A DNA stretch of 64,000 bases from Galeruca laticollis (lineage: Eukaryota; Arthropoda; Insecta; Coleoptera; Chrysomelidae). Below, in pieces: positions 1 to 11,418 of this stretch. The stretch lies in NCBI GenBank assembly GCA_963921935.1, contig OY998185.1, positions 30,782,487 to 30,846,486 of the forward strand, read 5' to 3'. Under the pieces are notes generated by a model. That model was not told where the DNA came from. It searched no databases and saw only the letters and a program-made list of their open reading frames with translations. The position numbers and the translations under genes were made by a program. Numbering within the stretch: position 1 is the first letter of the stretch; each line of letters opens with the position of its first letter.

Positions 1-1152
1 TTGGCTCCAATAGGGATTGGGGTAGCTCCATTGGTTCACCTTGGGGTTGTTCTGGATTTTTGATTTTTCTAAAATATTTTCTATACAAATACAAAAATAG
101 TAGAATTAATAAAATGAAAATTATTATTGCTGTTATTCCTAAATGGCTTTGATGAAGTTCTATAGGTAGCAAATTTGGTTCTTGAAACTGTGGTAGTAGC
201 TTGGTTGGATCGTCCAGATGTAAATTGTTGATGCTGATTTTGTGATGAATTTCTGTGGGTTCCTTGAGGCTGGGCCATTCTTGAGTAAATGTTTTATTGG
301 ATCCCATCCAAGTATGTTTTTGAAAAGAATAAATACAATCATTGTTTCCTAGTACGATGTTACATTTTGATATTTTCAATGATTTAAAATTTTGTTTGCA
401 GTCTTCATTGATGGTAGTTATCATCTTTGAGCAAATTATTGTATTTCCATTAGTTAATTGTGTGAAAAGTCATTTTTTACTTGAGCGTAGTTGCAGAGTG
501 AAAGGTCTTCCAAGTTACAAGGGTCTTCGTGCGGTTCCTTTTCGCAATACTAGAACGAAAAGGTCTTCTTGCGTTCTTCGTTTGTCCATTTTGTTGATCC
601 TTTGGAATTTAATGTGAAGGCGTATGGGGGTAGAAGGATATTATTTTCTTTACTGGGAATAGGGATAATTTTGGAAATATAAAGTAATTCATGGGCTAAT
701 ATGGGTATATTAAGAGTAATATATAAAGTTTTTGAAGTAAACATAAGATTGACTTTGATTATTTCTAATAAAGTAGGAATATCGGAAGCGATTTCATTGT
801 GAGAATGAATAGTATGTAAATAATTAAGAATTTCTTCTAATTCCTTTTGTTTAATTAATTCTAAATTTAAAATTTCTTGGTTACTAAATGATATTGTTCT
901 TAGTAAAATTTGAATATAATTTCTTAGGTCTCTAATTTGTTCTAGTTGAATATGAATAATAATTTCGTTATTCAATCTATCATTTAAAGTATTTAATTCT
1001 CTTAGAACGTTTTCAGCATAATTTTGTATTTTACGTAGGTCTGTTTGCCAGCGTTGAGTAATCTGTCCTGCAAATGAATGCAACTTCGAAATTTCAGTCA
1101 TTCGTTTCTTTTCATTTAAATTGATTTTTTTTTTAGAAAATAATAGTTGCAT
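1..1152 (-). pseudogene. Errantivirus-type env (fusion protein) remnant
   Basis: An uninterrupted frame of 200 codons runs from 1152 to 550. It is rich in heptad-like Leu/Ile and ends in a region resembling the conserved stretch of insect Ty3/gypsy errantivirus Env and baculovirus F proteins (NIPIL...LLYISKIIPIP). Beyond 550, Env-like sequence with cysteines continues only in shifted frames. Near 75-140 there is a hydrophobic stretch of about 20 residues followed by a basic tail, which fits a C-terminal membrane anchor. A TAG lies two codons before the first ATG, and the LINE 3' end abuts upstream, so signal peptide and fusion-peptide regions are missing. The frames are disrupted and the window edge cuts the end. 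This is a dead endogenous-retrovirus fragment. The assignment rests on motif resemblance only. Confidence 0.6.
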
Positions 1153-1297
1153 CCACTACTAGGGTTATTAGCAACATAACATTAACATGAAATAACATTT
1201 AGGCTGGTAACGTCACTATAACATACAATAATATTTGAATAGCATCATATCAAAGATAGGAATCAGTAATAAGCAACATGGTAACGAGCTTAGTAAT

Positions 1298-2880
1298 TTA
1301 CATTTTGTTGACTAAACCTATTTCAGAGAGGAATCCGATTGTGTTTTCAAAATTACAGTACACACCAAGAGTTGATTTTAAATCTGCACTTATACTGTAC
1401 GTCCGGCGTTGTTCCGCGAACCTCGGACACTCGACCATGAAATGTTTAACTGACATTGGCACCTGACACATATCACAGATTTTGTCTTCTTCTCCTTTCA
1501 GCAAGTGTTCATGGGTATACTTTGTATGTCCAGTGCGCAAACGGGTGATTATTATTTGGTGTCTTCTTTGGCTAGGGATGTTTCTCCATGGTTTGATATC
1601 ATCTTTAATTTCTTTAAGTTTCATTCCAGATTCTGCCCAGACAGATGACCAGTAGTTAGAGACCACATATTTTATATATTTTTTCAGATCAGTATACGGT
1701 ACTCCCTCTTGCTTTTGAAAGATTGGTTCATTCATGGTTTCACGTGCAATTTTATCAACCCGCTCATTGCCAGAGATCCCAACATGTGACGGGACCCACA
1801 TGAAGACCAATCGTCTGGATTTTTCCCTAATTGTGTGAACATACTCTTTGATGAGCCTTGTCAGGGGATGATCTGAATAAATGAGTTGTATACCTTGTAA
1901 CGAGCTTAACGAATCTGTAAGAATTAAAGTATTGTGGATATCTTCATGAACGGCGTATTTGATTGCTTGAAGGATTGCAAAAAGTTCACCACTATAAATG
2001 CTGCATTGTGGAGGTAGTTTGAATCCACTGGATGTATTCGGGCTTAAAAAAGCTGATGCTACTCCTTGGTTTGACTTGGACGCGTCTGTGTAGATATGAG
2101 TATAATCACAATATTCATTTATTGATGAGAGGAAATGATTGTGAAGCAGACTAGGAATAATTTCAGATTTGTTGAATTTGGAGAGGTATAGGTTGCATGG
2201 TGGCAAGGCAATAAGCCAAGGTGGCGTGTCTGAGTTGTTGTTGGGAAGAGTAACTGGGAAAGTCACATTCAATTCGGAACTGAACTTGTTGATCCTCTGA
2301 TAGAAAGGGTATGTTAGTCTTCTTCGGTTTTCATACAGATTGCGAAAACGGTTTGAAAAGGTGTTATGATATACTGGATGCTGACTATCAGTAGAGACTA
2401 AAGCTGCATACGCTAAGCTCAGCTGCTGTCGTCGCAGCTGCAATGATGGCTCCCCAGCTTCACTGTAGAGACTCTCAGCGGGCGTTGTCCTGTATGCTCC
2501 AAGGGCCAGCCGTATTGCTGTATTGTGTACCGTGTTAACAATTTTCAGAACTGATTTACTTGCTGAGGCATATATTATAGAGCCATAATCGATTTTGGAT
2601 CTTACTAGAGCTCGATAGAGAAGTAAGAGCGTTTGTCTGTCGGAACCCCAATTTTGGTTTGACAGAATTCTCAGTAGATTGATGCCGCTCTGACATGATG
2701 TTCTGAGATGGTTAAGATGGGCATTCCAGTTTAACTTTCTGTCGAAAATCATTCCTAGGTAACGCATCTGTTCCACCACTTGGATATTCCGGCCACATAG
2801 TTTCAGATTAGGCAGTGCTAGATCTCTTTTTTTAGTAAAAAACATGCACTTAGTTTTTTCTGGGCACATTTTGAAACCAG
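1298..2880 (-). pseudogene. LINE ORF2 C-terminal part: RT thumb, RNase H, CCHC
   Basis: Begins in the RT region just after the catalytic palm (TGFKMCPEKTKCMFF). It continues through the thumb (MRYLGMIFDRKLNW, LYRALVRSKIDYGS) into an RNase H domain with its acidic residues visible: YTDAS, SGELFAI, LTDSLSSL and VPSHVGISGNERVD. A C-terminal zinc-knuckle-like CDMCQ...HFMVEC follows. The 523-codon frame is open, but it is joined upstream to a frame that lacks the RT active site, so the product cannot be a working polymerase. Confidence 0.85.
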
Positions 2881-2886
2881 TGCATT

Positions 2887-3664
2887 TTAGTTAATTAGAT
2901 TGTCTGATGTTGATCTACCCTTCCTAAAACCACTTTGTTTTGGTGTGAGCAGGTGGTTTTTCTCCAGGAACCAAGTGAGTCGATTGTTAACAGTTTTTTC
3001 CATCAGCTTGCACATTGTACAAGTTAAGGATATTGGTCTGTATGATTGAGGATCTGTCTTTGGTTTACCATGTTTTATTAACGGAACTATGGTTGCCTCT
3101 GACCACCTCTCAGGAAAGACCCCTTCTGTCCATATCTTATTAAATATTTTCAGGAGAATATGCTTAGCTGTATCTGGCATGTTTTGTAGGAAAATGAACG
3201 GGATATCATCAGGTCCTGGGCTGGAGTTTTTGAAAGAAACAAGAGCTTCGAGGAATTTTTCATAGGATATAGGTACATTCAAAGGGTTCATTTCATCTTG
3301 GAAAACATCAATACCTTCAGATTCTTCCTTATTTTTGTAGTTCAGAAATTCGGGTGTGTAGTTTGCACTGTTAGAATTCTTTTCATAGATGTCTGAGAAA
3401 ATTTGGGAAATTTCGGTACAACTGGAAGTTGATTTTCCCTGATATTCAATCCGTGAGATTCCATGGTCTGTTTTATTACATTTAATACGTTTCACTTTGT
3501 CCCAGATCGTACTTAGTGGTGTTGAACTGCTAATGGATGATACATATCTTGCCCATGATTCTTTTCTACTTTTTTTCATGATCCATCGAGCTTTTGCCCT
3601 CAGACTCTTAAAAGTTATCAGGTTTCCTCGTGTGTGGTGCCTTTTTAGTCTGTTGAAAGCGCGT
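2887..3664 (-). pseudogene. LINE ORF2 N-terminal RT domain (fingers)
   Basis: Holds the linker (KKSRKESWARYVSS) and early RT motifs: IVPLIKHGKPKTDPQSYRPI, and GFRKGRSTSDNLIN. It stops at 2887, exactly where the palm should begin. The next recognisable residues of the same protein are some 120-130 residues further on in related LINEs. The YADD-bearing palm is therefore absent. This frame is offset by one base from the endonuclease frame upstream. Confidence 0.85.
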
Positions 3665-4579
3665 TTAGAGGATTTTAGCCTGGTCGCATTCTTGATTCCA
3701 CCAAGGAACGGGAGTGTGGTTGTTCAGTTGCTTTGTCTTTCCTATTGCTAGTTGGGCTGCATCCGTTATGATTATGGTAATATCATCAACACATTCATCG
3801 ATACTATCTCGCATGTGGAAGTGGCTAATCTTGGTTTCTATAATATTTGCAAAAAGATTCCAGTCAGCTCTTTTTAGTTTCCATTTTTTTGTCACAATAG
3901 GTTCTTCTACACCATGCTGTGAACTTGTGAGTAAGATGGGAAAGTGGTCACTGCCATATAGATAGGGAAAGATGGTAAAATTGAATTGAGTGTGGAGTGA
4001 GAGGTCGCTAATGCTGAGATCTATAACACTGGAGTTTCCTGAAAACGAGTTGAAACGAGTTTTTTCTCCGTTGTTAAGTAACGTCATATTGTTATCATCG
4101 ATAACATGTTCTAATATACGACCTCTTGTATGTGTGGAGTCGCATCCCCATAGGGTGTTATGGCAATTGAAGTCTCCTTATAATAATCTCGGTTTGGGTA
4201 TTTGCTGAAAGAGATCATTCAGCTCCTCGTATGTCACGTCACGATTTGGTGGAATGTAGATATTACAAATATTTATCTCTTTAGGGTCCAAAATTTTAAT
4301 GGCAACTGCTTCAAGGTGGGTTGTTATAGGGATTTCGATTGCACCGTAAGTTTGGTGTATGTAAGTAGCGACGCCACCGCTTGCTATGTTTTGATCTGGT
4401 CTGTTTTTATGGAAACAAAGATAGTTCCTCAGATTTTGTGAGTAGTCTTGTTTAAAATGGGTCTCCTGTAAACATATGATCGAGGGTTTGTTTTCGGAGA
4501 TAATTAGTTTTAGCATTTCTTGTTGTGTGAAGAACCCATTAAGGTTCCATTGAATGATGGATAGTTCGAAAATTGATAT
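3665..4579 (-). pseudogene. LINE ORF2 endonuclease domain
   Basis: Exonuclease-endonuclease-phosphatase fold. Visible motifs are QWNLNGF at the start, CLQETHF with the catalytic Glu, a GDFN block just after an in-frame stop (4178-4180), and SDHFPI with the catalytic His. The stop replaces a residue before GDFN, and a one-base frameshift near 3665 separates it from the RT. The start codon of ORF2 is not clear; the frame is open to about 4579, next to the ORF1 stop. Confidence 0.8.
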
Positions 4580-4581
4580 TA

Positions 4582-4851
4582 TTAATGTGTTTCTTGTGAC
4601 GATGCGTCGCTTTCAGAATCTGAAGTTAGCGATACTTCTGCTAGCAACTGTTTCGATAATTTTTTCTTAATTTTGGTACACCTACTTTTGATACATCTGT
4701 CTTTAAAATATGGGTACACACTACTCAGCATATGAATTAGACCATGCACATCGGTTGTGTACTGTTTCGCCACACTCAGAGGGTCATTAGAGCCGTATAC
4801 GTACGAAAACAATAATAGAACCTTCATTCTTTCCATTCCTAATTTTACCAT
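4582..4851 (-). pseudogene. LINE ORF1 C-terminal tail
   Basis: An 89-codon frame ending in an acidic Ser-rich tail (SDSESDASSQETH), directly upstream of ORF2 with abutting ends as in I-type LINEs. No zinc knuckles are left, so the 5' truncation of the element lies near 4851. Function is assigned by position only. Confidence 0.5.
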
Positions 4852-5135
4852 TAAAATGTAAACATCGAGGTACGTACCATAATAAAACTTAATTTCAAAA
4901 TTTTATTCCTGCATGTGAGCTAGAAAACCTTTTAATTTTTGACTTTTAATTTTTAATTGTTAATTGTGAATGTCTTCATTGTAAGCTACCAAATTTCATT
5001 TTAATTCTTTCCACTCGTAGGTACTGTTCCACAAAATAAAACAGATTTTGATAAAGCCTACTATGATGGGAGAAACGTCGCCATAAAATTTTCGTATTAT
5101 TCACAAGAAACCTATACCCAAGAACTATCCAAAAA

Positions 5136-5137
<2 letters not shown>

Positions 5138-5198
<61 letters not shown>
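5138..5198. repeat. (TA)n microsatellite
   Basis: About 30 uninterrupted TA units. The next 460 bases (5199-5660) are AT-rich and show no gene. Confidence 0.98.
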
Positions 5199-5203
<5 letters not shown>

Positions 5204-5665
5204 AATGTCATTATTCATTTAAATATTAATTAATCATATTTATTGTTATATTTGGGTTCCGGCCCCAATGATATTCATAGATTTTAATTAGTAATATTTA
5301 TTATTAAATCTGGTTATTATTTTATATGTGAATAAACATTTTTTTTACAATAACAGAATATTAAAATTTTAACACATATATGCAATTCTTTTTCTTTCAC
5401 TACATGACGTTACTTCACACAAAATCAGTTCATTTCTTGTTGTACGTCTTGTGGTTTAAAAAAACAAGAAAAAAAAACCTGGCTCTCATTATTATATGTA
5501 GGTGAGAAACTAGATTTAGTCGACATTTTTGTCTTTAGTGGATGAAGGTTTTCCTGCAATTTGTGAAATGTGAGTTTAATTTTAAATCAGCACTACAAGT
5601 TGTAATGATTTCAAAAATTATTTTCAGTATTAAATTAACCGGTTTTTTCTTTCTGGTTTATTATA

Positions 5666-5705
5666 ACCTTTGAAAATGGAGACAATGTTCTTCGAAAGCT
5701 TAGGT
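5666..5705 (+). ncRNA. Variant hammerhead-ribozyme-like motif (U3-A8)
   Basis: Stem I ACCU/AGGU closes on a UUGAAAA core, then one unpaired U, stem II GGAGA/UCUUC (one G-U), then GAAA, the self-complementary AGCU segment and U17. C3 and G8 of the classical core are both changed, to U3 and A8, which keeps a Watson-Crick match. Inverted copy at 25510-25549. Activity is not implied. Confidence 0.45.
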
Positions 5706-5781
5706 AACGTACTAATTGATTCACTTTATCTCTAACCTGTAGAGTTTTTTTGGCTGCTATCCCCACGAGTCTGAAACAGAT

Positions 5782-6112
5782 TCGTGGGTATTTCACACAG
5801 AAGGAAAAAGGGGCTACTGAAAAGAGTGGTAACCGTAGACATGCATGTTTCTGGCTCAATAGTCGTCGATGTTAGTTGCTGTCTCGAAAATTCGAGACCT
5901 TCCAATATTGATGACACAAATGTTGCGTTTGCCTGTCCTGTTGAAATCCGTTTTATTTTCTCATGTTTTAGTCAACAGCTTTGCTCCCAGGTTTTACACC
6001 CTTACTTGGTTATACCGTGCTGAGGACAGCTAATGAGCCAGAAACATGCATGTCTACGGTTACCGCTCTTTTCAGTAGCCCCATTTCCTTTCTGCGCGAA
6101 ATACCCACGAAT
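5782..6112. repeat. Inverted repeat arms of about 78 bp
   Basis: The left arm 5782-5858 and right arm 6034-6112 are near-perfect reverse complements (TTCGTGGGTATTTC... against ...GAAATACCCACGAA), separated by about 175 bp. Short open frames across here are by-products of the arms. With the hammerhead-like motif at 5666 this probably forms one non-coding element. Its other copy (inverted, around 25430-25680) lacks the arms. Confidence 0.75.
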
Positions 6113-6651
6113 TTCTTTGTTGCTTGTTGTTTACATGTCACGCATTATTCGTACATCTTATAAATATATATTTCACCTGCCACGATGTATGTTCGGGATA
6201 AACTCCGAAACTACTGAATCGATTTTGTTCAAATTTCGTAACTATCTGTAATATGGTCCAACTTACAATATAGGATAGTTTTTATCTCTATTATCTGACC
6301 ACAATATTTATTAGTGCAAATTTTATGTTTATTATACGATAAGTGTATATTTATTGGTTAGTTCTATGAATTACTAATAGATGGCAGTGTAAGTTAATTC
6401 ATCGATACTTTCTAATATCGTTCGACATATAGATAGCGTCGACATCCGGTAGATGGCGTTATGTTTTGATTATACGTTGTATTCCACGTTATATTTCTTT
6501 ATGCTCACGACATAACCAGAAAAATATTTTTGGTGGGTAAAATTCTAAGGGCCGTGGTAAAATATATCTCGTGACGTTTGCCGCCGGTAATTAGCTGGTA
6601 ATATTACAAGTGAGTGAAGGTCAGGTGTTTGAAAGACGAATGATGTATTTG
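6113..6651. other. Non-coding interspersed repeat sequence
   Basis: No open frame of note. The stretch CGAAACTACTGAATCGATTT near 6207 resembles dispersed non-coding repeats seen in many arthropod genomes, but it is not assigned to a family here. Confidence 0.4.
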
Positions 6652-7121
6652 TACAGGATATAGTCGTAATGAAGGTCATTCAATATAAAAAAAAGCATAT
6701 GAATGTATTTTTCTTGTCCGAATACCTCTTTGGGGATAAAGTAATTATACAGGGTATAGTCGTAATGGAGATCGTACCAAAAAAGTTATTAGCATGTATC
6801 TCTTATGGTACAGGGTGTAGTCGTAATAAATAAATCATTATCTGTTATTATTGTATGGGAGTGGGATAAACGGTTTAATTGCGGATGTGGCGTAGGTGGA
6901 ATGTGAAATAATGTTATTATTGGTCAAATATCTCTTTGATTATATAAGGTAAGTATACAGGGTGTAGTGGAATTATGTGTTAAGTATTGTATTGGAGTGA
7001 AATAAATTTTAGTATTCGTTTGAATATCTCTTTGATTACATAGGGTATGCAGTAATTACACAGAGTATAGTCGAAATAAATATTACGGCGATGACCTAAC
7101 TATACAGGGTATAGTCGTAAT
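6652..7121. repeat. Degenerate tandem array, core TACAGGGTATAGTCGTAAT
   Basis: Six copies of the 19-bp core or close variants start near 6652, 6748, 6809, 6956, 7059 and 7103. The linker ATATCTCTTTGATTA also recurs (6930, 7024). The spacing is irregular at 45-150 bp. No coding potential. The following 7122-7518 shows nothing recognisable. Confidence 0.75.
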
Positions 7122-7518
7122 GTGAAAGTGTATGTTGGTTTGTGCTTAATCTCAACATTCCGATACTTTACATCACTTTCCAATTTTGGCGGAACGTTTT
7201 ATTCTCAATCCCATATGATTTAAAATCACCGAAACTATGTTCAGCTTTTTTAGTAAGTATTAATTTGATTATATCAAAATATTCAGTCAACAATTAATTC
7301 AATCTTTCATAACCACTGACCCACAGCAACATATAAATTACATATAAATGGAATGTAGGGAGAATTCTTACCCATTACGCTATTGCATAACAAATTAAAT
7401 ATTTATTAGAGATTGTAGGTATTAATCTGATTAATTTTCCCACAAAAAATCTAACCTAAGTTTTAAATACAGTAAAATATAGAACAATAACATGCCAAGT
7501 TTAATCGTGCTATTTCAA

Positions 7519-7534
7519 TCTATGACCTTTATAT
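7519..7534. repeat. Target-site duplication, LINE 3' side
   Basis: TCTATGACCTTTATAT, identical to 11767-11782 at the other end of the LINE. Confidence 0.85.
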
Positions 7535-7560
7535 CTTCTTTTCTAAATCCTTTTGCCCTT

Positions 7561-9012
7561 TCAGGCGTCGGATGTGGATTCCGTGTCCTGTACCCATTTC
7601 TTCCATGCCTTTCTGTCTCTTGCTAGATTTTTCATTTCTGCTATGGTCTTTCCTCTTTCTAAACCTATCTCTTGTATTTGGTCTAACCATTTCCTTCTAG
7701 GCCTACCCCTTTGTTTTTTGATCGGCTTTCCAATCTCCATTATTTTCCTAGTTAATCTATTTTGTTCCATTCTTACCATATGACCATACCAGCTAAGTTG
7801 TCTCTTTTTTATTTTACTAATTATCGCTTCCTGCTTAGTTGTCTCTCTAATAACGTCATTTCTAATCCTATCCCATTTAGTTTTCCCTGAAATTCTTCTT
7901 AGATGCTTCATTTCTATGGCATTTATTTTAGTTTCGTCCTTTTTTCGCACAGTCCAATTTTCACTTGCGTATATTATTGTAGGAACTGTTATCATATTAT
8001 GAATTTTCATTTTTACTTCTAAGTCTATATCTTTATGTCCAAGAATTGTTTTATTTAGAGAGTAGTATATTTTTGTTGATATATTTGCTCTGTTTGTTAT
8101 TTCTGCATCTGCTGTTACTATACTTCCTAAATATTCAAATGTTGTTACTCTTTCTAGAGTCTGGTTTTTGCATTTAATATCTCTATTATTTTGATCACCT
8201 GGTTGTTTTTCATTTATTATCATCACTTTTGTTTTATTTATGTTCACCTCCATATTCATGTTCTCTACTTCTTTAGTCCAAATATTCACTAGTCTTTGCA
8301 TTTTGTTCTTTGTATTCGCCACTAAAACCACATCATCTGCATATAGTAGACTACTCAGTTTTATTGGTTCTAAATTTCTGTGTACAATTATAGTATTCAG
8401 CTGCTCATATTTTTCATTGATTCGTTTCACAATCTTATCCATGATTATTATAAACAGTAGTGGGCTTAAACTGTCTCCTTGTTTTATTCCCTTACACATT
8501 TTGAATTCTTTAGACCTTTGGCCTGCAATCTGTACCTTGGCTCTAACTGTCTCGTATACACTTTTAATTATATTTATTAAGGTGGGTGGTACTTCCATTT
8601 CCTCCAGGGTTCTCCATACTTCTCTTCTATCTACTGTATCAAAGGCTGCTTTTAGATCTATAAATGTAAGGTACATTTCTTCTCCCTCTTCTATTTTTCT
8701 TTCGATTATATTCCTTAGTATATAGATATTGTCATTTGTTTGTCTTTCAGGTCTAAAAGCTCTCTGTTCTTCTCCTAATTTTGGTTCTACATATTCTCTT
8801 AATCTTTTTTCTATTATTTTTGTGTACACTTTATAGCTAGTTTGGGCCAAACATATTGCTCTGTAATTCTCACATTTTGTCTGTTCTCCCTTTTTATAGA
8901 TGGGTACTATTAAGTTATTTTCCCATTCCCTTGGAATTTTTTGTTGTACCCAGGCTTCTTTGCATACATTCCATATCCATTCTTTTCCTCTTTCTCCTAA
9001 TGACTTAATCAT
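7561..9012 (-). pseudogene. LINE ORF2, reverse transcriptase and C-terminal part
   Basis: Contains the RT motifs in order: IVPIYKKGEQTKCENYRAIC, LTFIDLKAAFDTV (first catalytic Asp), GIKQGDSLSPLLF, and LLYADDVVLV (catalytic YADD). The thumb EYLGSIVTAD and the conserved tail RQLSWYGHMVRM...RGRPRRKWLDQI follow. It is complete to its stop at 7561. It is the continuation of the endonuclease frame, thrown out of frame by one base in a T7 run at 9057-9063 (A7 on the coding strand). Removing one base would give a single frame, so this may be a recent mutation or an assembly error. It would make the cDNA during target-primed insertion. Confidence 0.9.
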
Positions 9013-9037
9013 CTCTGGCGCTATCTCATCTTCTCCG

Positions 9038-10636
9038 TTAGCCTTGCCTATTTTGATTTTTTTGTATTACTTCATCTATTTCTTCTTTATGGATTCCTTG
9101 TAGTTGGTCAATTTCCTCTTCTGCGGTTGTTATACTCTCTTCCGGTGTTAATGTATGGAATTGTTCTGTATAGTATTCCTTCCATGTTTTCAATACTTCT
9201 TCCATTTCCGTTTGTACTTGTCCTTGTCGATTTTTTATTGCTCTAATATCTTTATATTTATTTCCTCTCAATCTTTTTATTCTTGTCCAAAATTTCTTGT
9301 TATCCATCTTATGTAGATCTGTTATTTCTTCTCCGAATTTCTTCCATGACTCACGTTTTGATTTTTTGACGGCTCTTTTTACAATAGTTTTCTTCCTGTC
9401 ATATTCTTCTTTGTCCACATGTGATTTTGATGTGATATATTTTTTCCATGCCGTTTTCTTTTCTTTGACCGCTATTTTAATTTCGTTATTCCACCAGTTA
9501 GTCCTTTTTATATTCTTATTATATTTAATTTTTCCACATATCTTCTCTGTTGCTGTTAATAGCGTTTCTTTAAAGGCGACCCATCGTTCTTCAAGTGTCC
9601 AGTCTGTTTTTTCTTTTTCTAGTTTATAGAATTCTTTATTCGTCTCATTTTGGTATTTTTTCTCGATATCTTTATTTTTGAGTTTATGTGTTGCTAGTTT
9701 ACTGTAGTCTGTAGTAAATTCTTTCCTGAGTAATTTTACTAGACAAGTTGTCACTACTAATCTGTGGTTAGATCCAATTTCTGCTTCTTTCTTTGTTTCA
9801 ATTTTTTGCATTACTTCTGTTAGGTTTTGTGTATATGTTATGTAGTCTATCAGGCTTTTAGCGTTTCTTTCTTCTGCCACAAACGTATATTTATCATTTA
9901 GTTGTTGTTCCCACATCCTATTTCCTATTATTAGATCATTCCTTCTGCAAAAATCTATCATTTTTAGTCCATTTCTGTTGATTATGTCTTCTCCATGTTT
10001 TCCCATACAACCCATTCCTCTATTGTAATCATTTCCTACCCTGCTATTCCAATCTCCCATTATTATTGTCTTTTCGTTTTCCTCCCTTACTTCATCTAAT
10101 ACTCTTTGCAATTGAATATAAAATTCTAAAATTTCTTCCTCTGCCGTTCCTTCTACTGGCCCATATATTTGTATAAAATTGATTATTTCTTCTAAGTTTA
10201 TACTAATAACTATTATTCTCGAGTCGACTGCCTTAAATTGTATTACCTTTTGTTTTATTTCTTCTGTAACAATTATTCCTACACCCTCCTTTGCCCTTTG
10301 TTCTGGTTTTACTCCTGAATAATATAATGTGTGCTTTGTTGTTAGTTGCGAACATCCTTTGCCTTTTTTCTTCGTTTCACTTAGTCCTAGAATTTGAATA
10401 TTATTGTTTTCCATTTCTTCAGTTAATTCCAATTCTTTCCCTGTTAATGTGTTTATATTCCATATACCTACGCCCATCTGTAATTTTTCCATGTTTTGAG
10501 GTCCGTGTTTTTTATTATTACTCTGTTGATGATAATCTTCCTTTAATTTGTTATGCTTGTTACTTGTTATTCTTCTGCTTTGTATTTTGTTATTTAATTT
10601 ACCGTTATCATATCCCTTGTTCTCAGCTTGAGTCAT
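9038..10636 (-). pseudogene. LINE ORF2, endonuclease part
   Basis: The start ATG at 10636 lies 32 bp after the ORF1 stop. The exonuclease-endonuclease-phosphatase domain shows GIWNINTL, ILGLSETK (catalytic Glu), IIMGDWNSRVG and GSNHRLV (catalytic His, with SNH rather than the usual SDH). A long Lys-rich linker leads to RT. The frame ends early at 9038, a few codons after the A7 run that causes the frameshift. It nicks the target DNA to prime reverse transcription. Confidence 0.9.
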
Positions 10637-10668
10637 TACCTGTGTACTATCTTTAAGTGTATTGTTTA

Positions 10669-11418
10669 TTAGTTTTTTTGGTTCTGCTCTCTAGTCATCA
10701 ATTGTAATTCCTCTGAATCTTCATTCCATTTCCAAACTATTCCGTTTACTATCAATTTCTTGTATCCTACTTTTGTATTTTTTCCCTTTTCTTTTTCTTC
10801 TTTGGCCTTTCTTCTAATTGTTTTTTGTATCTCTAATTCTTTTTTGGTAAGGTCCGACTCAATATAAATATGTTCCTGAGAATTTCTCAGTCTACTTTTG
10901 CTTCTTAGAATGTCCATTTTATCTGCAAAACTTTCCATTTCAATCAAGCAAACCTTTTCACTTAGTTTTTGAGCGCTTCTTATTTTGACATCTATTTGCA
11001 GTCCTTTAGTTATGAAGTTTTCCATAGTTGTCTTTAGTATCCTATCATCTTTTGTATTCAATTCTAATCCAGTGATGACCAAATTTTTCTTTTTAGTTAT
11101 TTTTTCTAGATATTCCACTTTGTTATTTAGTGTTTTTATTTCGTTCTTGAGTTCCTGGTTTTCTTGCTTTATTTCTAGTAGCTGTTTGTTGTTCTCGCTG
11201 TTTTCCTTTCTTAATTGCTTTATTTCATCCATCATTTCATCGTTTTTGTTCATCAATTCTTGCATCATTTTTATCATGGTTGCTTCCGAGCTCTCTTTTT
11301 CTTCTGCGCCTTTCTTGGGTGTTCTCTTAGTTATTTTACTTCTGCCAAAACTTTCATCTAATTCCCTCCTTTTTCTTTTGTATTCTTCATCAGTATCTGT
11401 TCCGCTCTCTAAAGGCAT
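10669..11418 (-). CDS. LINE ORF1, coiled-coil RNA-binding protein
   Basis: 249 codons from the first ATG; the frame is open slightly further upstream. The N-terminal third is charged. Then a long heptad coiled coil (about residues 70-125, rich in Glu, Lys, Leu and Asn) precedes a C-terminal region (KKKNLVITGL, a basic KKELEIQKTIRRKAKEEKEK stretch). That layout is typical of ORF1 chaperones of L1-like LINEs, which trimerise and bind element RNA. Intact. It sits directly upstream of ORF2 and is presumably translated from the same transcript. Confidence 0.8.
   Translation of the reverse strand: MPLESGTDTDEEYKRKRRELDESFGRSKITKRTPKKGAEEKESSEATMIKMMQELMNKNDEMMDEIKQLRKENSENNKQLLEIKQENQELKNEIKTLNNKVEYLEKITKKKNLVITGLELNTKDDRILKTTMENFITKGLQIDVKIRSAQKLSEKVCLIEMESFADKMDILRSKSRLRNSQEHIYIESDLTKKELEIQKTIRRKAKEEKEKGKNTKVGYKKLIVNGIVWKWNEDSEELQLMTREQNQKN

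Larger units (their letters stand above)
1160..4851 (-). mobile_element. Degenerate I-type LINE with RNase H
   Basis: The order on the minus strand is an ORF1 tail, an apurinic-type endonuclease, a reverse transcriptase, an RNase H domain and a terminal CCHC motif, as in the I group of non-LTR retrotransposons. The 5' end is truncated inside ORF1. The coding region carries a nonsense codon near 4178, a frameshift near 3665 and a large internal deletion at about 2880. No clear target-site duplication was found. Its 3' end abuts the env remnant, so it may have inserted there. Confidence 0.8.

Noticed and set aside
6652..7121. CRISPR-like array
   Set aside because: Repeats diverge, spacing is irregular, and the genome is eukaryotic.
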